Notes: a model not told the origin generated them from the sequence alone. DNA of 64,000 nucleotides from VGBO01 sp964453335 (GCA_964453335.1 CAYVOK010000012.1:1-64000), one strand, 5' to 3'; shown: positions 35,676 to 43,816, counted from the first letter of the stretch. Translations and numbers: made by a program.

Positions 35676-35685
35676 ACGCAGGTGT

Positions 35686-35703
35686 CCGCCGTGCGTTCGG
35701 CGG
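35686..35703 (+). promoter_or_regulatory. Small inverted repeat upstream of arsM
   Basis: CCGCCG-tgcgtt-CGGCGG ends 1 base before the arsM -10-like hexamer. It could be a weak glnE terminator or an operator in the -35 zone. No ArsR gene is visible. Confidence 0.3.
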
Positions 35704-35704
35704 G

Positions 35705-35710
35705 TAGCGT
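35705..35710 (+). promoter_or_regulatory. -10-like hexamer of arsM
   Basis: TAGCGT ends 7 bases before ATG 35718. Confidence 0.45.
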
Positions 35711-35717
35711 CGGTCCC

Positions 35718-36331
35718 ATGGTCCAGCGCAACCTGATCCACCTCGAGGTCGAGGAGCACTACGCCGCCGCAGCCCGCTCCGCAGCGGCGGGCGACGCCGC
35801 CTGCTGNNNNNNNNNNNNNNNNNNNNNNNNNNNNNNNNNNNNNNNNNNNNNNNNNNNNNNNNNNNNNNNNNNNNNNNNNNNNNNNNNNNNNNNNNNNNNN
35901 NNNNNNTGGAGCTCGCCCGTCGCAACGCCGCAGAGGCCGGGGCGACGAACGTCGAGTTCCGCAAGGGACACATCGAGGAGCTCCCCGTCGAGGACTGCAC
36001 CGTCGACGTGATCATCTCGAACTGCGTGATCAACCTGGCGGCCGACAAGGACGCCGTGTTCGGTGAGATGTTCCGTGTCCTGCGTCCGGGCGGTCGTGTC
36101 GGCGTCAGCGACGTCGTCACCGAGGACCGCCTCTCCGCAGAGGAACGCGCAGCACAGGGTTCCTACGCCGGCTGCATCGCCGGCGCCCTCCCCGTCGGCG
36201 CGTACACGGCCGGTCTCGAGGGTGCGGGCTTCACCGACGTGTCGGTGACGTTCACCTCCACGGTCGGCGACGGCATCCACGCGGCGATCGTCCGGGCGAC
36301 CAAGCCCGCAGCGGGCGGCTGCTGCGCCTGA
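35718..36331 (+). CDS. arsM: Arsenite methyltransferase, interrupted by an assembly gap
   Basis: ArsM-like SAM-dependent methyltransferase, which methylates As(III) bound to Cys residues. The 5' part (30 residues, HLEVEEHYAAAARSA, ending in Cys) meets 100 N. The 3' part is 141 residues: VEDCTVDVIISNCVINL (conserved Cys), RVLRPGGRVGVSDVV, QGSYAGCIAGAL (arsenic-binding Cys) and a Cys-Cys tail GGCCA. The two parts are out of frame by the given coordinates, and SAM motif I is missing. Since ArsM is usually about 270 aa, the real gap is probably nearer 300 bases. The gene is likely intact in the organism. Confidence 0.85.
35807..35906. other. Assembly gap of 100 N
   Basis: Exactly 100 unknown bases inside arsM, the conventional placeholder for a gap of unknown length. 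It starts in a GC-rich Cys-codon run (GCCTGCTG). Confidence 0.99.
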
Positions 36332-36337
36332 CGCGCA

Positions 36338-36363
36338 GCGGCGGCGCCCGAGGGCGCCGCCGC
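36338..36363. terminator. Strong hairpin between arsM and glnA
   Basis: Perfect 11-bp stem GCGGCGGCGCC/GGCGCCGCCGC with a CGAG loop, between two convergent genes. It may serve as a bidirectional terminator; there is no U tract on either side. Confidence 0.6.
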
Positions 36364-36403
36364 CGTCATGCGACCACCGGTACCGCCGTGCGGCGGGCCC
36401 GAC

Positions 36404-37840
36404 TCACAGGTCGTAGTACAGGTGGAACTCGTAGGGGTGGGGGCGCAGCCGGATGGCGTCGACCTCCTTCTCCCGCTTGTAGGCGATCCACGTGTCGATC
36501 ACGTCCTGGGTGAACACGCCACCGGCGAGCAGGAACGCGTGGTCCGCCTCGAGGGCGTCGAGGGACGCCTCGAGCGAACCGGGGACCTGCGGGACCTTCG
36601 CCAGCTCCTCCGGCGGGAGGTCGTACAGGTTCTGGTCCACCGGTGCCGGCGGCTCGATCCGGTTCTGGATTCCGTCGAGGCCCGCCATCAGCTGGGCTGC
36701 GAACGCCAGGTACGGGTTGCACGAGGGGTCCGGGCAGCGGAACTCGAGACGCTTCGCCTTCGGCGACTTCGAGTACTGCGGGATCCGGATGGCCGCCGAG
36801 CGGTTCCGCTGGCTGTACACCAGGTTCACGGGCGCCTCGTAGCCGGGCACGAGCCGCTTGTAGGAGTTCGTCGTCGGCGCCGCGAACCCGAGGATCGCCG
36901 GGGCGTGCTTGAGCAGGCCGCCGATGTACCAGCGGGCCATGTCGGACAGGCCGGCGTACTTGTCACCGTCGTAGAACAGCGGCGAGCCGCCCTTCCACAG
37001 CGACTGGTGGGTGTGCATGCCCGAGCCGTTGTCCTGGAACAGCGGCTTCGGCATGAACGTCGCCGTCTTGCCCGCCGCCCAGGCGACGTTCTTCACGATG
37101 TACTTGTAGAGCATGAGCTTGTCGGCCACCCGGAGCAGGGTGTCGAAGCGCATGTCGATCTCGGCCTGACCGCCGGTCGCGACCTCGTGGTGCTGCAGCT
37201 CGATCTCGATGCCGCACTGCTCCATGAGCGCGACCATGTCGGAGCGCAGGTCCTGGAAGTGGTCGTTCGGCGGGACCGGGAAGTAGCCCTCCTTGTGCCG
37301 GGGCTTGTACCCACGGTTCCGGGAGCCGTCGAGGTTGAACTCCTTCCCGAGGTTCCACGCCGCAGCGTCCGAGTCGACCTCGTAGAACGCGCTGTTCGCG
37401 TTCTGCTGGAACCGGGCCGAGTCGAAGATGAAGAACTCCGCCTCCGGACCCATGAAGCAGGTGTCCGCGAGCCCGGTCGAGATCAGGTACGCCTCGGCCT
37501 TCCGCGCGATGTTGCGCGGGTCACGGCTGTACTGCTCACCGGTCAGCGGGTCGTGCACGAAGCAGTTGAGGTTCATCGTCTTCCGGGTGCGGAAGGGGTC
37601 GATGACCACCGTGTTCGGGTCCGGGATCAGGATCATGTCCGATTCCTGGATCTCCTGGAACCCGCGGATCGAGCTGCCGTCGAACCCGAAGCCCTCCTCG
37701 AAGGAGTCCTCCGAGAGCTCGTGCAACGGGGCCGAGTAGTGCTGCATCTGGCCGGGCAGGTCGCAGAAGCGCAGGTCGACGAATTCGACGCCCTGCTGCC
37801 TCGCGTACTCGATCACCTCGGACGGCGTTCTGTTCTCCAC
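36404..37840 (-). CDS. glnA: Glutamine synthetase, type I (main)
   Basis: GSI-beta of 478 aa with FGFDGSSIRGF, GPEAEFFIFD, HHEVATGGQAEIDMRF, NGSGMHTHQSLWK and EFRCPDPSCNPYLAF. The canonical adenylylation loop NLYDLPPEE is present, so this is the expected GlnE substrate. GTG 37840 is preceded by AGAGAGG. A GlnR-like half-site array lies about 81-118 bases upstream and a hairpin sits in the leader. It is divergent from the glnR-like gene. Confidence 0.96.
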   Translation of the reverse strand: MENRTPSEVIEYARQQGVEFVDLRFCDLPGQMQHYSAPLHELSEDSFEEGFGFDGSSIRGFQEIQESDMILIPDPNTVVIDPFRTRKTMNLNCFVHDPLTGEQYSRDPRNIARKAEAYLISTGLADTCFMGPEAEFFIFDSARFQQNANSAFYEVDSDAAAWNLGKEFNLDGSRNRGYKPRHKEGYFPVPPNDHFQDLRSDMVALMEQCGIEIELQHHEVATGGQAEIDMRFDTLLRVADKLMLYKYIVKNVAWAAGKTATFMPKPLFQDNGSGMHTHQSLWKGGSPLFYDGDKYAGLSDMARWYIGGLLKHAPAILGFAAPTTNSYKRLVPGYEAPVNLVYSQRNRSAAIRIPQYSKSPKAKRLEFRCPDPSCNPYLAFAAQLMAGLDGIQNRIEPPAPVDQNLYDLPPEELAKVPQVPGSLEASLDALEADHAFLLAGGVFTQDVIDTWIAYKREKEVDAIRLRPHPYEFHLYYDL

Positions 37841-37862
37841 GGTGTCACCTCTCTCGTGCTGC

Positions 37863-37883
37863 GGCTCCCGCTCGTCGGGAGCC
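37863..37883 (-). promoter_or_regulatory. Stem-loop in the glnA leader
   Basis: Perfect 7-bp stem GGCTCCC/GGGAGCC with a 7-base loop, 22 bases before the GTG start and just upstream of the ribosome-binding site. It could act as an attenuator, a protein-binding site or a stabilising hairpin. No known riboswitch core was recognised. Confidence 0.45.
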
Positions 37884-37920
37884 CGACCGGGGGGCCGTGG
37901 ACACATCGTGGCATCTCACC

Positions 37921-37958
37921 GTTTCCCCTCCGTGTTCCGATTGTGAACGGCGTGTGAA
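37921..37958 (-). promoter_or_regulatory. GlnR-box-like half-site array upstream of glnA
   Basis: On the minus strand: TTCAC, TTCAC, AACAC, GAAAC at exact 11-base spacing, again with the spacer AATCGG after the second. It lies between divergent glnA and the glnR-like gene and could control both. Confidence 0.65.
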
Positions 37959-38025
37959 CTGGGCGGACCGGGCGGTACGGGATTCACGGGGTCGACGCGG
38001 TACGGTTCGAGGCGGTGAGCGTGTG

Positions 38026-38706
38026 ATGGAACCCCTGCTCGTCTTCCCATACCCGGTTCCTGCGGACCTCGCGCAGGCGCTCGGCCGTGCCGACCTCACC
38101 TACATCGGCGTGCGCGACGACCTCGAGGCTGCCCGCAAGGAACCCGAGAACGGATGGAGCGGTGCGGTGCTCGTCGCAGAGGAGGACCCCGACGCCGCCC
38201 TTGCGCTCGCGAAGGTGCTCCGAGACCGGGAGTTCCCGCTCGAGCCGCTCGTGCTCGTGCTCCGGTCCGACCAGTTGCCGATCCTCGAGGGCGAGGACGG
38301 CCTCGTGGACGACTTCGCGCTCGCCCCGCTCAACCACCGGGAGCTCGCCCACCGACTGCGCCGGCAGTTCGTCCGGCTCGGACGGTCGGAACGCTCCGAC
38401 CTCGTCGTGCACGGCGACCTCGTCCTCAACCTCGAGACCTACCAGGCCGCCATCGCCCGTCAGCCGCTGACCCTCACCTACATGGAGTACGAGCTGCTCA
38501 AGTTCCTCGCCCAGCACCCGGGCAAGGTCTTCACCCGGGAGGCACTGCTCAACAGGGTGTGGGGGTACGAGTACTACGGCGGGGCGCGCACGGTCGACGT
38601 GCACGTGCGCCGCCTCCGGGCCAAGCTCGGCGAGGAGCACGCGAACCTGATCCAGACGGTCCGCTCGGTGGGCTACCGGTTCGGGCAGACCCGCTGGTCG
38701 GGATGA
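38026..38706 (+). CDS. glnR: GlnR-like OmpR-family regulator
   Basis: Regulator of 226 aa with a receiver-like N domain and an OmpR-type winged helix. The C-terminal half (LTLTYMEYELLKFLAQHPG, VWGYEYYGGARTVDVHVRR, SVGYRF) closely resembles Streptomyces GlnR. The receiver lacks the phosphoacceptor Asp: the strand reads AVLVAEED where GlnR has ILID, and the usual Lys-Pro is absent. It is divergent from glnA with a GlnR-like box between them. ATG 38026 was chosen over upstream in-frame codons. Confidence 0.82.
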   Translation: MEPLLVFPYPVPADLAQALGRADLTYIGVRDDLEAARKEPENGWSGAVLVAEEDPDAALALAKVLRDREFPLEPLVLVLRSDQLPILEGEDGLVDDFALAPLNHRELAHRLRRQFVRLGRSERSDLVVHGDLVLNLETYQAAIARQPLTLTYMEYELLKFLAQHPGKVFTREALLNRVWGYEYYGGARTVDVHVRRLRAKLGEEHANLIQTVRSVGYRFGQTRWSG

Positions 38707-38707
38707 C

Positions 38708-40258
38708 TCACACGATCCGCGTGGAGTGGTTGCCCCAGTAGCGGTCCTTCAGCAACCGCTTGTAGAGCTTGCCGGTCTCGAGGCGCGGCAGCTCCGGCAG
38801 GTAGTCGACCGACTTCGGCACCTTGTACTGCGCGAGGCGGTCGCGGGCGAACGCGAGGATCTCGGCGGTCACGTCGTCGGACGGTTCGACCCCGACGGCG
38901 AGCTGCACGACCGCCTTGACCTCCTCGCCCATCTCGGCGTTCGGGACACCGAACACCGCGACGTCCGCGATCTTCGGATGGAGCACGAGGGCGTTCTCGA
39001 TCTCCTGCGGGTAGATGTTCACCCCACCCGAGATGATCATGAACGTCTCACGATCGGTGAGGTAGAGGTACCCCTCGTCGTCGAGGTATCCGACGTCGCC
39101 GAGCTTCGTCCAGTTCGCCATGGTCGGGTGCTGCGCGTCGGCGGTCTTGTCCGGGTCGTTGTGGTACGTGAACACCTGGGCGTCACGCTCGAAGTACACG
39201 GTGCCCGCGGTACCCACAGGCAGTTCGGCCCCGGTCTCGTCGCAGATGTGCAGCGTGCCGAGGATCGGCCGACCGACCGACCCGGGGTGGGCGAGCCACT
39301 GCGGGGTGTCGATGACCGTCATGCCGTTCAGCTCGGTCGCGCCGTAGTACTCGTAGACGATCGGCCCCCACCAGTCGATCATCTGCCGCTTCACCTCGAC
39401 CGGGCAGGGGGCAGCGGCGTGGATGGCGACCCGGTGCGACGACAGGTCGTAGGGGGTCCGCTCGGCGGGGTCGAGCTTCAGCATGCGCACGAACATCGTC
39501 GGCACCCACTGCGAGTGGGTCACCCGGTACTTCTCGATGAGCTGCAGCGACTCGACCGGGTCGAACTTCTCCATCACGACGTTCGTCCCGCCGTGGAAGT
39601 GGACCGCCGCCGTGAACGCCAGCGGCGCCGAGTGGTAGAGCGGGGCCGGCGACAGGTACACCGCGTCGGCGTCGACGCCGTACATCTTCTCGATCAACAG
39701 GTCGAGACCCGACGCCTCCCCGAACGCCGCACCGGACAACGGCCGACGGATGCCCTTCGGGCGGCCCGTCGTGCCGGAGGAGTAGTTCATGAAGTCGCCC
39801 CGCTGCTCGACGGGCAGCGGCTCGGCCGGGTACGCGGCGACAGCGGTCTCGTAGCGGTCGTAGCCCGCCACGTCGCCACCCGCCGCGAGACGCAGCGTGC
39901 AGTTCGGGATGTCACCGACGATCGCTGCGGCGACCTCACCGACGCCGGCCGAGCACACGATCGCCCGGCACCCGGCGTCGTTGACGATGTACGCCGCCTC
40001 GTCCGCGGTCAGGTAGCGGTTGATCGGCGTGAGGTACATCCCCGACCGGATGACCGCCCAGTACACGGCGTGGTAGTGGGCGTTGTTCTCCATGAACAAC
40101 GCCACGCCGTCCCCGGCGCGGAGTCCTGCGGCGGCGAAGAGCTGGGCCAGCCGCTTCGAGGCGGCGTCGAGTTCGCCGTAGGTGACGACCTCACCGCTGC
40201 GGCCCATGATCGTGGCCGGCTTGTCGGGGTTGCGTCGGGCGTGTTCGGAGATCGACAT
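38708..40258 (-). CDS. AMP-dependent acyl-CoA synthetase (ANL family)
   Basis: FadD-like ligase (516 aa) that activates a carboxylic acid to its CoA thioester. ANL motifs: YSSGTTGRPKG (P-loop), YEYYGATE, TDRETFMIISGGVNIYP (hinge and A8) and the C-terminal catalytic Lys in RLETGKLYKR. The acyl substrate is unknown. The stop is 1 base from the end of the convergent glnR-like gene. Confidence 0.92.
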   Translation of the reverse strand: MSISEHARRNPDKPATIMGRSGEVVTYGELDAASKRLAQLFAAAGLRAGDGVALFMENNAHYHAVYWAVIRSGMYLTPINRYLTADEAAYIVNDAGCRAIVCSAGVGEVAAAIVGDIPNCTLRLAAGGDVAGYDRYETAVAAYPAEPLPVEQRGDFMNYSSGTTGRPKGIRRPLSGAAFGEASGLDLLIEKMYGVDADAVYLSPAPLYHSAPLAFTAAVHFHGGTNVVMEKFDPVESLQLIEKYRVTHSQWVPTMFVRMLKLDPAERTPYDLSSHRVAIHAAAPCPVEVKRQMIDWWGPIVYEYYGATELNGMTVIDTPQWLAHPGSVGRPILGTLHICDETGAELPVGTAGTVYFERDAQVFTYHNDPDKTADAQHPTMANWTKLGDVGYLDDEGYLYLTDRETFMIISGGVNIYPQEIENALVLHPKIADVAVFGVPNAEMGEEVKAVVQLAVGVEPSDDVTAEILAFARDRLAQYKVPKSVDYLPELPRLETGKLYKRLLKDRYWGNHSTRIV

Positions 40259-40313
40259 GCTCCGAGCATGGCACGAGCCGCGGCGTCGACGCAGCGGCGG
40301 AGCGGGCGACCGA

Positions 40314-40472
40314 TCAGGTGTTGAGGTCGGTCCAGACGGCGTCGCCGGCGCGGCGTTCGGCGTCGTCCTTCAGCAGCCAGCCGATGATCGCTGCGACCGG
40401 CGGGCCCGACATGATGACGAGCACCGGGAAGACCACGAGCAGGACCACTGCGAAGATCACGCCACCGAGCAC
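40314..40472 (-). CDS. Small single-span membrane protein
   Basis: Short frame of 52 aa from GTG 40472. One hydrophobic span (VIFAVVLLVVFPVLVIMSG) is followed by a short amphipathic tail rich in D, E and R (KDDAERRAG). AGGAAG lies about 6 bases upstream. It sits 9 bases downstream of the 2Fe-2S fusion gene on the same strand, so it is probably co-transcribed. No function known. Confidence 0.5.
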   Translation of the reverse strand: MLGGVIFAVVLLVVFPVLVIMSGPPVAAIIGWLLKDDAERRAGDAVWTDLNT

Positions 40473-40481
40473 GAGTTCTTC

Positions 40482-42074
40482 CTAGCGCACCGATCGGCCC
40501 GTCGGCCAGGAATCCGGTCGTCCCTGACGACGCCAGACGGCCGCCGCCGCTGCGGCGAACACCGCGTCGGCGACCGGGACCGGTGCACCTGCACCGTCCT
40601 CGACGACGACGCGCACCGGCGGCATGTCGACGGCGCGGAGCACCCCGGCGCTGCGCACGGTCAGGCCGAGTGGCTCCCCGTCACCTCCGACGGCGAGCGA
40701 CTCGGCGCACACCCACGACACCGCCATGTGGACCGCGCCGACGACGTAGGACCGCACGACCACCTCGTCGAGCGGGTCCCCGCACGCAACGCGCACCTCG
40801 ATCGTGCCGTCCTCGGCCACGTCGACCGTCGCCGTCCCGCCTGCGGGGCCGTGCACGGTGATCGGCCCGTCGCCGACCGCCGTCGTCGCGAGCACCACGC
40901 CCTCCGCCCAACCCGCGGCACGCAGCGCCGCCGACGTCGGCGGGCCGACGACGTCGACCTCCGTCACGTCGACCTCCCAGCCCTCCGCACCCGGGACCGC
41001 GGCGAACCCCGCCCGGATCTGCTCGGCGACGCCGGCGGTGCGCGCCACGACGACCGCTGCTCGACGACCCACCGGATCGACGCCGGCGGCGATCGGCGGG
41101 CGCTTCGGACCGAACCGGACCACGTCCTCGCGCGACCACCTGGCGCGCACCGGGCGACCCTCCGCCGCTGCGAGGCGACGGGCGATGTCGGGCAACGGGG
41201 AGTCGGTCTTCCCGCCGAACGCGCCACCCGCGGCGACCGGCGACGCCGGTGTCCCACCGGGCTCGCACCACGATGCATCGGGCTCGAGGTAGGCGGGCTC
41301 CACCCAGGAGGTGCGCAACACCGACGCCCACGCGCCGGGCGGCACGGCCAACGGGGGGACGGCCTCGACCGTGCCGTGGCGTCCCTGCACGATGCCGGCG
41401 AGTCGGCGCGCTGCGTGCGGGGTGTCTGCGAGCACCCACGTCCCGTCCGCCGACCGGACGGCCACCCGGGCACCGTCGGGGGCGGTGTCCTCGGCGAAGG
41501 GGGAACGCCCGAGCGGGACGTCGGGACCGACCGCCTGGGGGACCCCGCCCTCGAGCTCGGCGCGCCGCGCCGCGGCGTCGAGGTCACGCCCACGGAGGAG
41601 GGCTGCAGGGTCGGCGGCCGGGTCGCCCACGAGGTCGAAGGCCTCGAGGATCGGGAGCCAGCCCGTGCACCGGCACAGGTGGGCGAGCAGCGCCCGGGCG
41701 GGGTCGGGACGTTCGGCCAGGAGCTCCGCCTCGAGCCGGACGACGATGCCGGGGGTGCAGAACCCGCACTGACTGCCGCCCGTGGCGCACAACGCCGCAG
41801 CCCAGCGGTCGCGTCGCCCCGCGTCCAGGCCGTCGAGTGTCGTGACCGTCCGCCCGGCGACCCGGCGCAGCGGGGTCACGCACGCGACCCGCGGCGCGCC
41901 GTCGACGAGCACCGTGCAACAGCCGCACTGCCCCTGCGGCGCGCACCCGTCCTTCACCGACCGGACGCCGAGTGCCTCCCGCAGCGCGTCGAGCAGGGAA
42001 CCGCCGTCGTCGGGGGCCTCGACGGGTCGACCGTCGAGCTCGAAGCGGACGACGGCGCTCGTCGGATCGGACAC
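40482..42074 (-). CDS. Fused 2Fe-2S subunit and shortened molybdenum-hydroxylase-like protein
   Basis: Protein of 530 aa. Residues 1-150 are a complete CoxS/XdhC-type small subunit with two 2Fe-2S sites (Cys44, 50, 53, 65 and QCGFC...CRCTGW at 103-136). The rest resembles the large molybdopterin subunit but is only about 370 aa instead of about 750: it keeps AYLEPDA, GGAFGGK and FGPKRPP, then jumps to a C-terminal piece DMPPVRVVVED. The GxGE loop with the catalytic Glu is not seen. It may be an internally deleted or repurposed enzyme. GTG start; TAACCT 6 bases upstream. Confidence 0.7.
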   Translation of the reverse strand: MSDPTSAVVRFELDGRPVEAPDDGGSLLDALREALGVRSVKDGCAPQGQCGCCTVLVDGAPRVACVTPLRRVAGRTVTTLDGLDAGRRDRWAAALCATGGSQCGFCTPGIVVRLEAELLAERPDPARALLAHLCRCTGWLPILEAFDLVGDPAADPAALLRGRDLDAAARRAELEGGVPQAVGPDVPLGRSPFAEDTAPDGARVAVRSADGTWVLADTPHAARRLAGIVQGRHGTVEAVPPLAVPPGAWASVLRTSWVEPAYLEPDASWCEPGGTPASPVAAGGAFGGKTDSPLPDIARRLAAAEGRPVRARWSREDVVRFGPKRPPIAAGVDPVGRRAAVVVARTAGVAEQIRAGFAAVPGAEGWEVDVTEVDVVGPPTSAALRAAGWAEGVVLATTAVGDGPITVHGPAGGTATVDVAEDGTIEVRVACGDPLDEVVVRSYVVGAVHMAVSWVCAESLAVGGDGEPLGLTVRSAGVLRAVDMPPVRVVVEDGAGAPVPVADAVFAAAAAAVWRRQGRPDSWPTGRSVR

Positions 42075-42080
42075 CGGCCC

Positions 42081-42090
42081 AGGTTAGGGT
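42081..42090. promoter_or_regulatory. Overlapping divergent -10 elements
   Basis: AGGTTAGGGT contains TAGGGT on the plus strand (42085-42090, 9 bases before ATG 42100) and TAACCT on the minus strand (42086-42081, 6 bases before GTG 42074). The two hexamers share the central TA. Confidence 0.55.
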
Positions 42091-42099
42091 CGGGCCCGG

Positions 42100-43023
42100 A
42101 TGACACCCCGTGACCTCCCCGTTCCCGGACCGGGTCGACCGACCCGGCGCCACCTGCTCGCCGGTGCGGCGGGTACGGTCGGCCTCGTCCTCCTCGGAGC
42201 GTGCCGGGGCGACGGGTCCGACGGTGGTGCCCTCGCCGGCGCCGGTGACCCGGCCTACCTGCGACCGTTCTTCGCGACCGGCCTGCGCGAACCACCGGTG
42301 CTGCGCACGGGCATACCGCAACGCCTCCCCTGGGGGATCGCCGACGCCGACGGCGTGCCGCTCCGGTCGGGACCTGCGATGGTCACCTTCGTCGTCCGAG
42401 GCCCGGACGGCAGCGTGGTCGGCGAGGTCGCCGTCGAACGTCACGACGGTTCGGTGCCCTTCCCCTACTACCCGCTGCGGTTCACCCCGCCGACGCCCGG
42501 CACCTACGAGGTGGCCGCCGACGCTGCGGGACGCCGGCTGACCTCGGCGTTCGCCGTCGCAGCGCCCGGCGACGTCCGACTCGTCCAGGTCGGCGATCCG
42601 GCCGTGCCCGTCGACACGGCCACCTTCGACGATCCCCGTGGCGTCGACCCGGTCTGCACCCGAGACCCGGCCTGCCCGTTCCACGCCGTCACGCTCCGCG
42701 CCGCGCTCGCATCGGGTCGCCCGACGGTCTTCCTCGTGTCGACGCCAGCGTTCTGTCAGACGAACGTGTGCGGCCCGGTGCTCGAACAGCTCGTCACAGC
42801 CGTCGCGTCACGACCCGACCTCGTGGTCGTGCACAGCGAGGTCTACGCCGACGTCGGCCGGACCAAGGATCCGTTGCGGTCGAAGTTCACGTCGGCGATC
42901 GATGCCTACGGGCTGACGTTCGAGCCGAGCCTCGTCGTCGCCGACGCCCGCGGGCTCGTCGTCGAACGCCTCGACTTCACCTGGGACGAACGGGAACTCG
43001 CTGCCGCACTGGCGCGCATCTAG
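42100..43023 (+). CDS. Tat-exported lipoprotein with a thioredoxin-like domain
   Basis: Protein of 307 aa. The N terminus has a twin-arginine-type motif (TRRHLLAG), a hydrophobic stretch and a lipobox LLGAC, so the mature protein starts at Cys35 or so. The middle is an Ig-like beta region. The C-terminal 110 residues look like a thioredoxin fold, with FCQTNVCGP where redox proteins carry CxxC (here Cx4C). It may be an SCO/TlpA-like outer-face metal or redox protein. Leaderless-type promoter shared with the divergent fusion gene. Confidence 0.65.
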   Translation: MTPRDLPVPGPGRPTRRHLLAGAAGTVGLVLLGACRGDGSDGGALAGAGDPAYLRPFFATGLREPPVLRTGIPQRLPWGIADADGVPLRSGPAMVTFVVRGPDGSVVGEVAVERHDGSVPFPYYPLRFTPPTPGTYEVAADAAGRRLTSAFAVAAPGDVRLVQVGDPAVPVDTATFDDPRGVDPVCTRDPACPFHAVTLRAALASGRPTVFLVSTPAFCQTNVCGPVLEQLVTAVASRPDLVVVHSEVYADVGRTKDPLRSKFTSAIDAYGLTFEPSLVVADARGLVVERLDFTWDERELAAALARI

Positions 43024-43033
43024 GAGGAATCGG

Positions 43034-43816
43034 ATGACCGAGGCATTCTTCGCCCGCAACGGCGACCGGTACGTCGGCAACACGCCCGCACGCGGGCCGT
43101 GGGATCCGGGGGCCTGTCACGCCGGCCCGGTCGCCGGTGTCCTCGCCGGCGAGCTCGAGGCGCTCGTGCCCGACCTGCAGCTCGTCCGACTGACCGTCGA
43201 GGTGCCGCGCCCGGTGCCGATGGCCGGGTTCCACGTCGAGGCGTCCATCGTGCGGCAGAGCCGATCCCTCGCCGCGACCACCGCCGCACTGCTCGACGAC
43301 GACGGACGCACCTGCGCCGTTGCGTCCGGCCTGCACGTGGTCCCCGGCGATCTCGGTGACGTGCCGACGACTGCCGTGACGGCCCCGCGCCTCGCCGACG
43401 CGGTCGACGGCCCGTTCTTCCTCGCCGGACGACTGGACGGGCCACCCGGGTTCGGGTCGGCCGTCGCCATGCGCTACCCGCCGGGCGAGACGACCGAGCC
43501 AGGCCCCACCACCGCATGGATGTGGGCCCCACCGATCGTGGACGACCTGCCGTCGTCGCCGTTCCAACGGATCTGCCCGCTCGCCGACTGCGGCAACGCA
43601 CTCGGACGGAACGCCGACCCGCCCGGGTTCACGTTCGCGAACGCCGACCTGACCGTGTACCTCGTCCGACCCCCGGTCGGCGAGTGGTTCGCCTCACGAT
43701 CCGTCGCGCACTGGGAGCGCAGCGGGATCGGCCTGTCGGACGCGGACCTCTTCGACGAGACGGGCTACGTCGGTCGGGCGTTGCAGACGATCGTGTTGCG
43801 TCGGGGCGCCGCCTGA
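43034..43816 (+). CDS. Thioesterase-superfamily protein (hotdog fold)
   Basis: Double-hotdog acyl-CoA thioesterase-like protein (260 aa), similar to TesB/4HBT_3 proteins. It has WDPGACHAGPVAGVLAGE at the start and LTVEVPRPVPMAGF, the family strand. It follows the lipoprotein by 10 bases, with GGAGG before ATG 43034, so the two form a transcript. The substrate is unknown. Confidence 0.75.
   Translation: MTEAFFARNGDRYVGNTPARGPWDPGACHAGPVAGVLAGELEALVPDLQLVRLTVEVPRPVPMAGFHVEASIVRQSRSLAATTAALLDDDGRTCAVASGLHVVPGDLGDVPTTAVTAPRLADAVDGPFFLAGRLDGPPGFGSAVAMRYPPGETTEPGPTTAWMWAPPIVDDLPSSPFQRICPLADCGNALGRNADPPGFTFANADLTVYLVRPPVGEWFASRSVAHWERSGIGLSDADLFDETGYVGRALQTIVLRRGAA

Noticed and set aside
40482..42074. 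Carbon monoxide dehydrogenase or normal xanthine dehydrogenase
   Set aside because: The large-subunit part is half-length and lacks the catalytic GxGE loop, and no separate FAD subunit is adjacent.
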